In this document: positions 16,926-26,309 of the stretch, in pieces
Layout of the letters: the number at the start of each line of letters is the position of its first letter
Position numbering within the stretch: position 1 is the first letter of the stretch
Source: [Scytonema hofmanni] UTEX 2349
GTDB lineage: Bacteria > Cyanobacteriota > Cyanobacteriia > Cyanobacteriales > Nostocaceae
DNA: 64,000 bases
Reading direction: 5' to 3'
Assembly (NCBI RefSeq): GCF_000582685.1
Contig: NZ_KK073768.1
Coordinates: 1,778,189 to 1,842,188 of the forward strand
Notes under the pieces: generated by a model
The model's input: the letters and a program-made list of their open reading frames with translations, nothing else
Database searches by the model: none
What the model was told of the DNA's origin: nothing
Program-made: the position numbers and the translations under genes

Positions 16926-19900
16926 TCAGGCAATTTTTTTTCTGGGTTGTTTTAGAGGGATGTCGATCAAAAACTCAGCCCCCTGTTCTGGTTGAGACAC
17001 ACATTCTAATTTGCCTCGGTGCTTTTCGACAATTTGGTAACTAATTGAGAGTCCTAAACCTGTACCCTGACCCACCTCTTTTGTGGTGAAAAAGGGATCA
17101 AATAGCTTCGCCTGTACTTCATGATTTATGCCAACTCCATTATCTTTGATGGAAATTTGTACCCAATCATTTTCTAAAACCTGGGTCTTGATTGTGATGA
17201 GCGGATGATGTCTCTCCTTTCCAGATTTAAGAGATTTACGGCAGGAATCTTCTACTGCGTCAATTGCATTGCAGAGGAGATTCATAAAAACTTGATTGAG
17301 TTGTCCGGCAAAACACTCTACAAGCGGTAACTCACCATAATGCTTGATCAACTCAATGGTTGAATGCAATGAATTAGGCTTAAGACGATGCTGCAATATT
17401 AACAAAGTGTTATCAAGTCCCTCATGGATATCAACGGATTTTACCTCGGCTTCATCCAAACGAGAGAAGTTTCTTAACGAAAGAACAATCTCCCGAATGC
17501 GTTCAGCGCCTAATTCCAGCGAAGAAAATAGTTTAGGCAAATCTTCCGCGATGAACTCTAAATCTGCGATTTTTGCTTGTTTTTTAATTTCTGGGTCGGG
17601 TTCAGGATAGTAATGTTGATAGAGATTGAGTATCTCAATTAGGTTTTGCGTATACTCATGAACATGAGCGATATTGCCGTAGATAAAGTTGACAGGATTG
17701 TTAATTTCATGTGCTACCCCAGCAACTAATTGTCCTAAACTCGACATTTTTTCACTCTGAATTAAATGAGCTTGAGTCTGCTTTAAATGGTCGAGTGTTT
17801 GGGAAAGTTGTGTAGCTTGCTGCTGTGTGTGTTTGAGCAGTACCGCATGTTCGAGGGCAACTCCTAATTGAGAGGCAATTTGGCTGACAAATTCAATTTC
17901 TAACTCTTGCCACTCACGGGAATTTTCACATTGATTAATACACAATAAGCCCCATAGCCGATCTTGCTTAATTATGGGAACTACCAAGTTTGCCCTGATT
18001 CGGAAGCGAGAGAGCATTGATATATAACACTCGTCTAGCTCAGAGTTATAAATATCACTAACTGCATGAATGTGACCTTGGCGGAATTTCTCGGTATACT
18101 TCTCACCGATGCAGCGATCGTACACTTTTGCGGTTAAGGTTGATGGCAAACCAGAGGCAACATCTTCTGCAATAACTTCGCCACCGTCATATTCGGAGTC
18201 GGAGTAGAAGCGAAAGACCACAACACGGTCGGCATTGAGTACTCGGCAGAGTTCTTGGGTGGTGGTTTCAAAAATCTCGTTCAAGTCGAGGGATTTCCGA
18301 ACTTTGGTAATGACACTCGCTAGGGTTTGCTGCTGTTCTGTCACACGAACCAATTCTATCGATTGCGATCGCACTTGTTCTACATATTCAGCTTGCTGCA
18401 ATGCTACTCCCAGTTGAGTTGCTATTTGCGTGAAAAACTCTACTTCCAAAGCTTCCCAATGCCGACTGCTTGAGTGTTGATAAGCACCCAATAAACCCCA
18501 TAACTCTTGCCCGATAAAAATTGGCGCAACCATAAACGCTTGCACATGAAATTGTTCGAGTAAATCAATGTGACATTGGCTAAATTGCATACTGTAGACA
18601 TCATCGACCACAAAGGGTTGATTATGGCGATAGCGTCCCCCTTGGGTTTCTTGTAAGTGGGTGTCGTCCCATACCATGCCTACTCCCAATTTGACTCTTC
18701 TGTGCCATTGGGGATTTGCAGATTCATAATCGCTGATAAATTCACCTCCCCAATCGGCATTAAAGCGATAAACTGCAACGCGATCGATTTTGAGTAATTC
18801 ACAAACTTCCTCACTCGCGGTATAAAAAATCTTTTCCACATCCAGCGATTGGCGGATGTTGGCGATGATCCGCGCCAAAGCTTGCTGCCGTTCAACCGAT
18901 CGCTGTAGCTCAATAGTTGAGCGTTGCAAGTCGCTGTTAGTTTGTTGCAGTTGTGCCGTGCGATCGCGTACTTGTTGCTCTAAATTTGTATTGAGAGTTT
19001 GTATCTGTTGGTAAAGTTGGTATTGCCTCACAGCAGTGGAAAAGCGCTCACCTAGCTCTTGCGCTAGCTTGACTTCTGATTCTGCCCACTGTTGTGCTTG
19101 CTGGGTTTTCAGTTGGCGCCATGCTTCAAACGACTGACGCGCCATCATTTGGCGAGAATCAGTAGAAAAACAGCCAGCCCAAATCGTTTCAATATCTACT
19201 TCATCTCGGAAAATACTTAAGCAGCCAACGACAGTGGAACCATGCTGAAGCGGTACAATTAACAAGCCGCGAATTTGGGTTGCTTGGAAACATGGAGTGA
19301 GCGAGCGAAATAATGGTTCTTTATAAATGTCGCCGATCGCCCACAAATTTGAGTCTGAAGTTAGTTCGTTGGGTAGAGGACTCAAAGCATAAACGGCTCT
19401 CATCCAGTTTATCGACCATGATTTAACACTGGGCTGTTCTGGATCGCCGACGGGCAACATAGAGGCAGAATAAAGATATTTTTGCCACAGTCGATGCTCC
19501 TCAATATTTCTACCTTGTCCGCCATCAAGTTGGGTGGGCTGCACGCCAGATGTGTAGATTTCTGCGCTTTGCTCCTTATCTGGTAATAAGTAGAGCCGTC
19601 CTCCAGAGCCTGCAAAGGCAGCCACAGTCGCTTCTAGGGCAGCTTCAAGCTGGACAATGGAGGTACTATACAATTGCTGGGTAACTTGGTTAATAATGGC
19701 TTCTTGGCGGGCTTGCTGTTGCACTTGATTGAGCAAGATGGACTGAGAAATGGCGATCGCCACTTGATCGACTACAGACTGAATAAATAATAATTCCTTC
19801 TCTGTTACTACCCGTGGTTCTGAATGGTGAGACACCAACAGTCCCCACAATTGAGATGATTGCTGTAAAGAAGGTAAAGAACCTTTGCCTGTTTCCTTGC

Positions 19901-20375
19901 TTTCTAGAACGATAGGCACCACAACCGAAGACATTACCCCCATTGCTGTTAAATATTCTACATGGCAAGGATCGACCGGACGATAGCGAATATCTTGCTG
20001 GTCTAACAGTTTGCCTGTTTCTGGACAAATAAGAGGACTGATGCCGATTTGTTGTGTTGCCAAATTGACGATGGTTCGCTGCCGTGCCCGAACATACAAT
20101 TCACGCGCGTAGGGGGGAATGTCATCTGCGGGAAAATTCAGCCCTAGCAAAGGAGGTAAACGTCCTTCCTGAATTGATTCGGCAATTACTAATCCATGAG
20201 TGTCAGGTTGAAACTGGTAAATTTTTACGCGATCGGTGTCGAGAAACGAACGTACTTCGGCAACCGTCGCCGATAAAATTTCTTGAAGTTCTAAAGATTG
20301 CCGAATGCGATTTGCAATGCGGTGTAACAAAATCTCTTGAGTAAGACCTACATCCTTAGTCAGGGGATCTCCCAT
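16926..20375 (-). CDS. Multi-GAF cyanobacteriochrome-type sensor histidine kinase
   Basis: 1149 residues, no signal peptide or membrane helix seen. GAF1 (about 10-215) has Cys137-His138 in PCHVEYLTAMGV, a bilin-attachment context. GAF2 (about 225-420) lacks such a cysteine. A coiled coil (about 425-495) precedes GAF3 (about 500-680; Cys601-His602 in QCHIDLLEQF) and GAF4 (about 685-860; Cys783-Tyr784 in ECYISML). The kinase core has phospho-acceptor His889 (VAGVAHEINNPVNF), an N box (QVFMNLLCNAIDAVE) and G boxes (DNGVGI, GTGLGLSIS). It probably senses light with up to three bilins and phosphorylates a response regulator that is not in the neighbourhood. Confidence 0.9.
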   Translation of the reverse strand: MGDPLTKDVGLTQEILLHRIANRIRQSLELQEILSATVAEVRSFLDTDRVKIYQFQPDTHGLVIAESIQEGRLPPLLGLNFPADDIPPYARELYVRARQRTIVNLATQQIGISPLICPETGKLLDQQDIRYRPVDPCHVEYLTAMGVMSSVVVPIVLESKETGKGSLPSLQQSSQLWGLLVSHHSEPRVVTEKELLFIQSVVDQVAIAISQSILLNQVQQQARQEAIINQVTQQLYSTSIVQLEAALEATVAAFAGSGGRLYLLPDKEQSAEIYTSGVQPTQLDGGQGRNIEEHRLWQKYLYSASMLPVGDPEQPSVKSWSINWMRAVYALSPLPNELTSDSNLWAIGDIYKEPLFRSLTPCFQATQIRGLLIVPLQHGSTVVGCLSIFRDEVDIETIWAGCFSTDSRQMMARQSFEAWRQLKTQQAQQWAESEVKLAQELGERFSTAVRQYQLYQQIQTLNTNLEQQVRDRTAQLQQTNSDLQRSTIELQRSVERQQALARIIANIRQSLDVEKIFYTASEEVCELLKIDRVAVYRFNADWGGEFISDYESANPQWHRRVKLGVGMVWDDTHLQETQGGRYRHNQPFVVDDVYSMQFSQCHIDLLEQFHVQAFMVAPIFIGQELWGLLGAYQHSSSRHWEALEVEFFTQIATQLGVALQQAEYVEQVRSQSIELVRVTEQQQTLASVITKVRKSLDLNEIFETTTQELCRVLNADRVVVFRFYSDSEYDGGEVIAEDVASGLPSTLTAKVYDRCIGEKYTEKFRQGHIHAVSDIYNSELDECYISMLSRFRIRANLVVPIIKQDRLWGLLCINQCENSREWQELEIEFVSQIASQLGVALEHAVLLKHTQQQATQLSQTLDHLKQTQAHLIQSEKMSSLGQLVAGVAHEINNPVNFIYGNIAHVHEYTQNLIEILNLYQHYYPEPDPEIKKQAKIADLEFIAEDLPKLFSSLELGAERIREIVLSLRNFSRLDEAEVKSVDIHEGLDNTLLILQHRLKPNSLHSTIELIKHYGELPLVECFAGQLNQVFMNLLCNAIDAVEDSCRKSLKSGKERHHPLITIKTQVLENDWVQISIKDNGVGINHEVQAKLFDPFFTTKEVGQGTGLGLSISYQIVEKHRGKLECVSQPEQGAEFLIDIPLKQPRKKIA

Positions 20376-20748
20376 ATATTTTACTTTTATTGAATATCTA
20401 AATATTTTTTGGTTTGGATATTTTACTATTTTCGTTATAAATCGTTATATTCAACACTCGTAAAAACACGTATAGATAAAAGTTGAAATTAGCCATAGTT
20501 TAATTTCAATTGCGTAGCTTTGGCATAAAATCGCGATCGCCGTAGAATCTACCTATAAGCCTGAAAGCTATGTCCTATATAAGTTTGATAATTTGCTACA
20601 TTGAAAGCGAAAAATCTCATTGACCACTCTGACGGCAAGCCAGAAAAAAAAATTTTAAATTCAGTTGGACAAAAGACGCAATTGATGGTGGAATAGATAA
20701 AGAGGTTTTTGCTGCCTCAAGAAAATCAGCAAATCCCAAATAGCTGAT
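20376..20748. other. Intergenic region between the histidine kinase and tRNA-Leu
   Basis: AT-rich, with one HIP1 octamer near 20535 and no coding frame or obvious hairpin. It must hold the promoters of the minus-strand kinase and the plus-strand tRNA. Confidence 0.5.
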
Positions 20749-21123
20749 GGGGGTGTGGCGGAATGGTAGACGCTACGGACTTAGATAACTGAGCCTTGAA
20801 GGAGAAATCCCTCAAGTGACCGCTCTCAAACTCAGGGAAACCTAAATCTGGCAACAGACATGGCAATCCTGAGCCAAGCCGATAAGAGTGCTGAATGCTG
20901 AGTCATGAGTTAACTTTTAACTCTTAACTCATACTTCATTATCTTAACTCTTCGGAAGGTGCAGAGACCCGACGGGAGCTACCCTAACGTCAAGTCGAGG
21001 GTAAAGGGAGAGTCCAATTTTCAAAGCCTAAAGTAAAACCGATTAGGCAGCAGCGAAAGCTGCGGGAAAATGAAAATCCGTTGACCGTAAAAGGTCGTGT
21101 GGGTTCAAGTCCCTCCACCCCCA
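20749..21123 (+). tRNA. trnL-UAA: tRNA-Leu(UAA) interrupted by a group I intron
   Basis: The 5' exon (20749-20782) begins GGGGGTGTGGCGGAATGG and ends GGACTT. The 3' exon (21073-21123) runs from AAAATCCG through the variable arm and GGTTCAAGTCC to the acceptor strand CACCCCC plus discriminator A. CCA is not encoded. The acceptor arms pair perfectly. The split lies between the first and second anticodon bases, the classic position of the cyanobacterial and plastid group I intron. Confidence 0.95.
20783..21072 (+). other. Group I intron in tRNA-Leu(UAA)
   Basis: 290 bases between a 5' exon ending in U and an intron ending in the expected terminal G. Internal hallmarks include the core segments near aatcctgagccaagcc and acgtcaagtcgagggtaaagggagagtcc. 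The variable hairpin (about 20897-20930; atgagttaa...ttaactcat) is the P6b arm that often expands through heptad repeats in Nostocales. There is no homing endonuclease frame. Confidence 0.93.
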
Positions 21124-21126
21124 CTT

Positions 21127-21157
21127 AAAAAAAAGTCACTCTAGAGTGACTTTTTTT
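21127..21157 (+). terminator. Intrinsic terminator of tRNA-Leu
   Basis: The perfect 16-base palindrome gtcactctagagtgac is flanked by A8 and T7. It starts 4 bases after the tRNA end and is symmetrical enough to act on both strands, serving the minus-strand genes to its right as well. Confidence 0.9.
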
Positions 21158-21225
21158 GTGACTTTACCCATAACTTTGCCGCAACGGTAAGCTTATGCTT
21201 CCAATAAAGGGGTAATGCTTTTATT

Positions 21226-21478
21226 CTATTCCCCATTCCCTGGTTCAAGGGTTAAACTGCGATAGACTTGTTCAATAGGGAAGCTGAGATTGATGCTTTT
21301 TAGTTCGATTGTGTCGCCTTCTCCATAGTTAATAATCATCCATTGTCCCGCATCATTTTTGTGATACAAATCCATTTCGATCGCAGTGGAACTAACCAAT
21401 AAGTAATCTTTGAAGACGGGGTTATTTTGATACATTCTGAATTTGCCACCGCGATCGTAGGCTTCGGTAGTTTTTGCA
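21226..21478 (-). pseudogene. Uma2-family nuclease-like remnant (C-terminal part)
   Basis: The frame TTEAYDRGGKFRMYQNNP...YLLVSSTAIEMDLY is the C-terminal half of the Uma2 (DUF820) PD-(D/E)XK-like family, common in cyanobacteria. The N-terminal half and its nuclease residues are missing. The sequence upstream belongs to a different frame and family. The longest ATG-started piece is 69 residues (21226-21435), too short to be functional. Confidence 0.6.
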
Positions 21479-21548
21479 CTAAGCCTTTTTTGAATTTTTC
21501 GGTTTGGTTGATTTGGCGGGAGAGGGCTTCGATTTTCCGATCAATTTA
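21470..21548 (-). pseudogene. Possible HsdS-like C-terminal remnant
   Basis: An overlapping frame reads IDRKIEALSRQINQTEKFKKGLVQKL. This resembles the coiled-coil tail of type I restriction specificity subunits. It has no start and runs into unrelated sequence. Such subunits often neighbour Fic genes, which is the case here. The piece is short, so confidence is low. Confidence 0.35.
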
Positions 21549-21554
21549 TATTTC

Positions 21555-22493
21555 CTATTTCCTCAAATAATTATCAATAAAATCAGTAATTTCCTGATAA
21601 AAAAGCTGCCCTTTTTCCCTACTGCTACTTGCAGTTACTAATAATCTTAAAGTTTCCACCAATGAACTTATAGCAGCATCACAAACCAAATCAAAAAGCT
21701 GACTTAAATCATCTTGATTTTGTTGTCCATAAGCCAAAGCATTAATATAATCATTGCGAATTTGATTATTAATCACCACAATGGGATATCCTGCACGAAT
21801 TAACAATAAATTCATTAATAATCTAGCCGTTCTCCCATTTCCATCCCGAAAAGGATGGATCGAGACAAAACGATAATGAGCCATTGTTGCATATTCTACT
21901 GGATGGAGTGTTAAAGCAGCGTCTGAATTGAGCCAGGTTACAAAATCTGCCATTAATTGACACAGGAAATAATGGGGAGGATAAAGATAATTTGTTCCTG
22001 CTGCCATTACATCCAGCGTCCGATAACAACCCGCTTCATCAGGGTTAATTTTTCTCAGCATCAGATTGTGAATTTGTTTAATTTCCCATTCATTAATTGC
22101 TGTATCTTTTTGGGCTAAACTCTCAATATAGTCAATCGCTTCCTTATGTCCAATCACCTCTAAATGTTCATCGAGAGTTTTTCCGCCAATTGTAATCCCT
22201 TTAGTTAACACTAACTCAGTTTCACTTTGAGTTAAAGTGTTCCCTTCGATGGCATTAGAGTTATAAGTAAAGCGGACACTATACAGCTTTTTGAGTTCCG
22301 CTATAATTGTTTTATTAAAAGGTCTAAAGCCATCTAACCAAGCTTTTAACTTGTCTATTTGCTCTAATTTAAGCTGATAATTCATGCTTAGATAGTTACT
22401 TATTACAGCAGTCAATGAAAATTCTTGTTCTTGACTTAAACCAATTACCTGTTCAATAAACTGCTCGTAGAGTTGAGAATAAGACAGTAGCAT
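21555..22493 (-). CDS. Fic-domain protein with N-terminal inhibitory motif
   Basis: 312 residues. The core motif HPFRDGNGR (213-221) is complete, with catalytic His213 and the nucleotide-binding Gly-Asn-Gly-Arg. Upstream, S79-NAI-E83-G84 fits the (S/T)xxxE(G/N) inhibitory helix of class II Fic proteins, whose Glu blocks gamma-phosphate binding. Expected activity is transfer of AMP, or a related nucleotide, onto a target hydroxyl, held off until needed. The target is unknown. It sits beside restriction-type remnants on the 3' side of tRNA-Leu, a likely accessory region. Confidence 0.88.
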   Translation of the reverse strand: MLLSYSQLYEQFIEQVIGLSQEQEFSLTAVISNYLSMNYQLKLEQIDKLKAWLDGFRPFNKTIIAELKKLYSVRFTYNSNAIEGNTLTQSETELVLTKGITIGGKTLDEHLEVIGHKEAIDYIESLAQKDTAINEWEIKQIHNLMLRKINPDEAGCYRTLDVMAAGTNYLYPPHYFLCQLMADFVTWLNSDAALTLHPVEYATMAHYRFVSIHPFRDGNGRTARLLMNLLLIRAGYPIVVINNQIRNDYINALAYGQQNQDDLSQLFDLVCDAAISSLVETLRLLVTASSSREKGQLFYQEITDFIDNYLRK

Positions 22494-22942
22494 GGGGTAA
22501 TGGGTAATGGGTAATACTTTTATTCTATAGGACTCATATTTGATTTTTGAACAAAACTCAGTACACTTTTATTCCTCCTTCCCAGTCCCCAGTAAAGAGT
22601 CCCTTACCTCTACGAGTGATTCTCCAAATCAAATATGGGTAAAGTCACACACCGATCTAAGTCTTGTTTTCTCACTACTGAGTGCGTAAGTCCTATAAAT
22701 ATAGCTGGTAGGCTTTGCCCACACCTGAGAAAATTTGGGAAAAGAAATTCTTACGTAAGTAGAAAATCAGTATAAATACATACGCAAGTATATAAATACA
22801 GAAGAAATCAACTAATTTTATATCGTGTTTATCAAATTTATATAAAAAGATTACTTAATCTTTGAAAAATAGATTGATCCTCTTGTTCTCTAAGGTTAAG
22901 CTGATAATAATATCGGCAAACTTTTTGGTCTTGAGAACTGCA
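22494..22942. other. Intergenic region with a MITE-like inverted repeat
   Basis: No gene. It contains family B repeat ends (tataggact at 22526 and agtcctata at 22689-22698) around inner inverted matches (actcatatttgat / atcaaatatgggt). The rest is AT-rich and presumably holds the promoter of the downstream plus-strand gene. Confidence 0.5.
22526..22698. repeat. MITE family B, copy 1 (diverged)
   Basis: The ends tataggact...agtcctata are inverted. Its right arm (gtcttgttttctcact...agtgcgtaagtcctat) matches, in reverse, the left arm of the element at 26407-26504. Non-coding. Confidence 0.5.
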
Positions 22943-24286
22943 ATGACCGCAAATAGATTACATAAAACTCAGGTAAATAAGCCTTTTTTTAAGTATAACT
23001 CTACACAGATAACTCTGCAAACTGCACAAGAGAAAACTTATAAGTTTTTAGGGGAAATTGTGCAAAAATCTTCGCCAGAAGAGGTTTTAAAAGAATTTAA
23101 GTTTTTATTTATAGACTGCCTTGATTCAGTTGATTTAAATTCTGCACCAACTATATATGCAATGTTTTCTGAGAATCAGGAACAAGAATTTCGTCATACA
23201 CTTAAGCGATGTTGCTACATTATAGTTAATAACTGGGATTCTCAAAGAAAACACAAAGAAATCAAAGAATTAGTGGAATTATTTGTTAATTACAAAATCA
23301 AGATATGGACTACTGAATCTTGTTCAAACAAAATAAATATTTTCCAAACATGGTTAATAAATTTTGTTAATAGTAACGACTATGAAGAACTAAAATTATT
23401 TGCTCTTAGACATAAAGAACAAAACAAAACTCATTGGACTAATCGCTACACAACATATTCATTAGTTGCTCAATCTTTTGATAAAAACAACCCAAAAGAG
23501 CAACAAGAATCGGCTTTAAAGCTGTCCAAGCAGATGAAAGACAAATTTAAGTTTGAACTAGCAATGTATATTGCTCGTTCTCAGTCTGCTAAATCAAGCG
23601 AAACACGCTACAGAAATCCCACTATTTTGGGAGATAATGTTTTACATTTAATCAAAACGATTGTTTTAAAAAAAGGTGCATTCAGTCACGAAAATGTTGC
23701 GAATATATTTCTCAAACAGATTGAAAATCAAACTTTTAAAGACTTTAAAGACAGCTTACAAAAATATTTGATTTTTTCTGTAGAACGTCAAGATTTTGTA
23801 GAAACGTTGAAACAGCAGTTGTCAGATAAATTATCACCTTGGAAGAAAGAATATAATGAACAAACTATCAGCAAAGAATTGTTATTGAGAACCTGTAACC
23901 GAGTGATTGATTGTTTAACAACAGAAAAGGGACGAGAACCTTCACAATTATTCGTTTTATTACTTTCTCAGGGTCATCCTTTAACATTGGTGGTTGTACT
24001 GCTAAAAGTAATTTTGATTTGTAAAAACGCGCGCAGTCATTTAGAAATCAGGATGGCTGATTTGATTGCTTATTACGACAAATATCCAGAAGAGGAATGC
24101 CAATGGGTTATTAATTTTATAGAAATTTTTAATATCACTTTTGCAATTTATGCAGAAAACATTGAATATAACTTGATTCAGATGAAACAAGATGAGCAAA
24201 CCTCTCAGCCAAAGGTGAATTTAGATGCTTATCGTGTGTTTTCTCAGTTAAAAGTAGATGCACTTCACAGAGAACTTTCTTCATAG
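22943..24286 (+). CDS. Orphan hypothetical protein
   Basis: 447 residues from the ATG at 22943; the frame is open back to a TTG at 22862, but the upstream part has no ribosome-binding sequence. The protein looks almost entirely helical, Lys/Glu/Gln-rich, and cytosolic apart from one hydrophobic stretch (HPLTLVVVLLKVILIC, about residues 350-370). No catalytic motif or known family was seen. The gene is AT-rich compared with the core genes nearby and lies between the Fic gene and pheA, which suggests accessory origin. Confidence 0.7.
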   Translation: MTANRLHKTQVNKPFFKYNSTQITLQTAQEKTYKFLGEIVQKSSPEEVLKEFKFLFIDCLDSVDLNSAPTIYAMFSENQEQEFRHTLKRCCYIIVNNWDSQRKHKEIKELVELFVNYKIKIWTTESCSNKINIFQTWLINFVNSNDYEELKLFALRHKEQNKTHWTNRYTTYSLVAQSFDKNNPKEQQESALKLSKQMKDKFKFELAMYIARSQSAKSSETRYRNPTILGDNVLHLIKTIVLKKGAFSHENVANIFLKQIENQTFKDFKDSLQKYLIFSVERQDFVETLKQQLSDKLSPWKKEYNEQTISKELLLRTCNRVIDCLTTEKGREPSQLFVLLLSQGHPLTLVVVLLKVILICKNARSHLEIRMADLIAYYDKYPEEECQWVINFIEIFNITFAIYAENIEYNLIQMKQDEQTSQPKVNLDAYRVFSQLKVDALHRELSS

Positions 24287-24298
24287 GGGGACAGGTAG

Positions 24299-24408
24299 TA
24301 CAGCAGCATATCGATCTAATCGAATATACGTAGAGACGTAGCACTGCTACGTCTCTACAAGGAGAGGGATTTTATATATGTACTTCCTAAGGAGTGAAAT
24401 CTGCTGTA
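24299..24408. repeat. MITE family A, full-length copy (110 bp)
   Basis: It starts TA-CAGCAG and ends CTGCTG-TA. Its right end in reverse reads CAGCAGATTTCACTCC. The centre is the palindrome tagagacgtagca/tgctacgtctcta. The TA at each edge fits target-site duplication by an IS630/Tc1-type transposase acting in trans. Confidence 0.75.
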
Positions 24409-24420
24409 TTTTCTGATGAA

Positions 24421-25299
24421 TCATTCCAGATTGCTATAGCTACTTAGAACATTGTAACTACCAAAAATTTTTAATACTTCTGTGTGAGTGCTCAATTTAG
24501 CTAAAGCAGATTGCATTTTTGGTTCAGTGGAATCTGCTTCTAAATCAATAAAAAACAAGTATTCTCCGAGCGATCGCTTCGTAGGGCGAGACTGAATTCT
24601 GCTAAGATTAATGTTAAGTTCAGCAAATATTTGTAAAGGTTTGACCAGAGAACCTGGTGTATTGGCAGGTATACTGAAAGCCAAAGACGTATAACTAGAA
24701 CTTGCTGAAGTTATTCGGTAAGCCGTGTCTACTTCAGTTTGACTTACCACTAAAAAGCGAGTACAGTTTTCTGGGTAGTCATTAATTCCCCTAGCTATTA
24801 TCGGCAAGTTGTACAATTGCGCCGCTCTAGTAGAGGAAATTACTGCTGCTGTTTTGTTGTGTTCTAACTTTTGTAGCGGCTCGGTTGTAGAATTAGTGGG
24901 AATCAACTGCACATTGGGCAGAAATTTTTCCAACCATCCCTGACATTGCGCTAAAGCTTGTGGATGAGAAAAAACTGTTTTAATGTTATCTAAGCTACTA
25001 GCCCCAGAAATTAAAGCATGAGCAATGGGCATTACCAACGCCATTTGAATTCGCAAAGTTTCCAGCTGCCACAGCGAATCCAGCGTCATTGTCACGCTTC
25101 CTTCAATAGAATTTTCTACAGGCACAACAGCTAATTGTGCATTACCTTGAACTACGGCTTGGAGTGACTGGGCAATACTGGGATACGGACACAAACTAGC
25201 TTCAATTCCCTTGTTTTTCTTAAGCCAGTTGAGATAAAAAAGAGCCGCTTGTTCTGCGTAAGTGCCAGGAGGTCCTAAATGTGCAATCGATTGATTCAT
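24421..25299 (-). CDS. pheA: Prephenate dehydratase
   Basis: 292 residues, a normal monofunctional length. The N-terminus AHLGPPGTYAEQAA and the substrate-loop region ENSIEGSVTMTLDSL are diagnostic; the catalytic site NDYPENCTRFLVV carries the expected Thr-Arg-Phe. The C-terminal ACT domain (about 205-285; SRIQSRPTKRSLGEYLFFID) should give feedback control by phenylalanine. It converts prephenate to phenylpyruvate. It stands alone, next to a MITE downstream. Confidence 0.93.
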   Translation of the reverse strand: MNQSIAHLGPPGTYAEQAALFYLNWLKKNKGIEASLCPYPSIAQSLQAVVQGNAQLAVVPVENSIEGSVTMTLDSLWQLETLRIQMALVMPIAHALISGASSLDNIKTVFSHPQALAQCQGWLEKFLPNVQLIPTNSTTEPLQKLEHNKTAAVISSTRAAQLYNLPIIARGINDYPENCTRFLVVSQTEVDTAYRITSASSSYTSLAFSIPANTPGSLVKPLQIFAELNINLSRIQSRPTKRSLGEYLFFIDLEADSTEPKMQSALAKLSTHTEVLKIFGSYNVLSSYSNLE

Positions 25300-25637
25300 C
25301 GCCTTTAGTCTTTAGTTGCCGTTTATATTAATAACAGATAACAAGGGCGAAATAACAGATAACAAGGGCGATCGCACTAGAGCTAAACAAATCAATAACT
25401 ATAACTACGGTTAGATGTTGAAAGACAACGTTAAACGATATATTTATTTATATTTCGTAGAAAAACAGGGATATCTACGAGAGGGCGCTAGTCGAATGGC
25501 AACACTTCTGGGGGAGGCATCTACCCAGATAAAGCTGTAAGTATTACTTGTAAAAAATTCATGAAGCAGCTTTGTAATTAGTTATTTATTCGGAAAAGAA
25601 TTTAAAATCATTCTACTATACGCAGTTTTGTTTGCTC
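25300..25637. other. Divergent promoter region between pheA and the DUF1997 gene
   Basis: No gene seen. A direct duplication (ataacagataacaagggcga, twice at 25328-25370) lies just upstream of pheA. The remainder is AT-rich. Confidence 0.5.
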
Positions 25638-26225
25638 ATGGCTACTAGATTTACTGCCTCCTTATCGGTTGAAATCGCTGTTCCAAAGCAGCCCATCCCC
25701 ATTCAGCACTATTTGCGTCAACCCCAACGCCTAGTTAATGCTTTAATTGACCCCACTCGCATTCAGCAACTTTCGGAAGAAGTATTTCGCTTGAAAATGC
25801 GTCCGCTGACTTTTATGACACTCAGTATTCAGCCGACTGTAGACATGAGAGTTTGGGCACAATCAAATGGAATTATTTGTTTGCGATCGGTGGGTTGTGA
25901 AATTCTTGGTGTGGAATATATTAACCAACGTTTTGATCTAAATTTAAAAGGGCATTTGTTTCCCTACGAGCGATCAGGTGACACTTTCTTAAAAGGAAAA
26001 GCTGATTTAGAGGTGCAGGTTGAGTTACCACCGCCATTTTCTTTTATGCCGACATCAATTTTAGAGGCTACTGGCAATGGTCTACTAAAAAGTGTTTTGA
26101 TGACAATTAAGCAAAGATTGTTACATCAATTATTGGTGGATTATCGTGGTTGGGTAATATCACAAACTAAGGAAATAGAACTTCGTGATAATACTACTGA
26201 ATTACCTATCCTCGGTATGGAGTAA
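25638..26225 (+). CDS. DUF1997 family protein
   Basis: 195 residues from the ATG at 25638, chosen over a TTG two codons upstream. The sequence (VPKQPIPIQHYLRQPQRLVNALIDP ... SVGCEILGVEY ... LPPPFSFMPTSILEATGNGLL) fits DUF1997, a family found in cyanobacteria and plastids. The pattern suggests a SRPBCC-like beta fold that binds a small hydrophobic ligand or lipid, but function is not established. No signal peptide. Confidence 0.75.
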   Translation: MATRFTASLSVEIAVPKQPIPIQHYLRQPQRLVNALIDPTRIQQLSEEVFRLKMRPLTFMTLSIQPTVDMRVWAQSNGIICLRSVGCEILGVEYINQRFDLNLKGHLFPYERSGDTFLKGKADLEVQVELPPPFSFMPTSILEATGNGLLKSVLMTIKQRLLHQLLVDYRGWVISQTKEIELRDNTTELPILGME

Positions 26226-26309
26226 TTTTATACTTTTTTTACAGAACTTGTTGCTAGTTGACCCTTTTTGAATTCAAAATTCACGTAGGAAGAAATAAAT
26301 AAAAATTAT

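Noticed and set aside
20749..21123. Considered as two separate tRNA fragments or a tRNA pseudogene
   Set aside because: Both exons pair correctly and the insert has group I intron borders at the known anticodon position.
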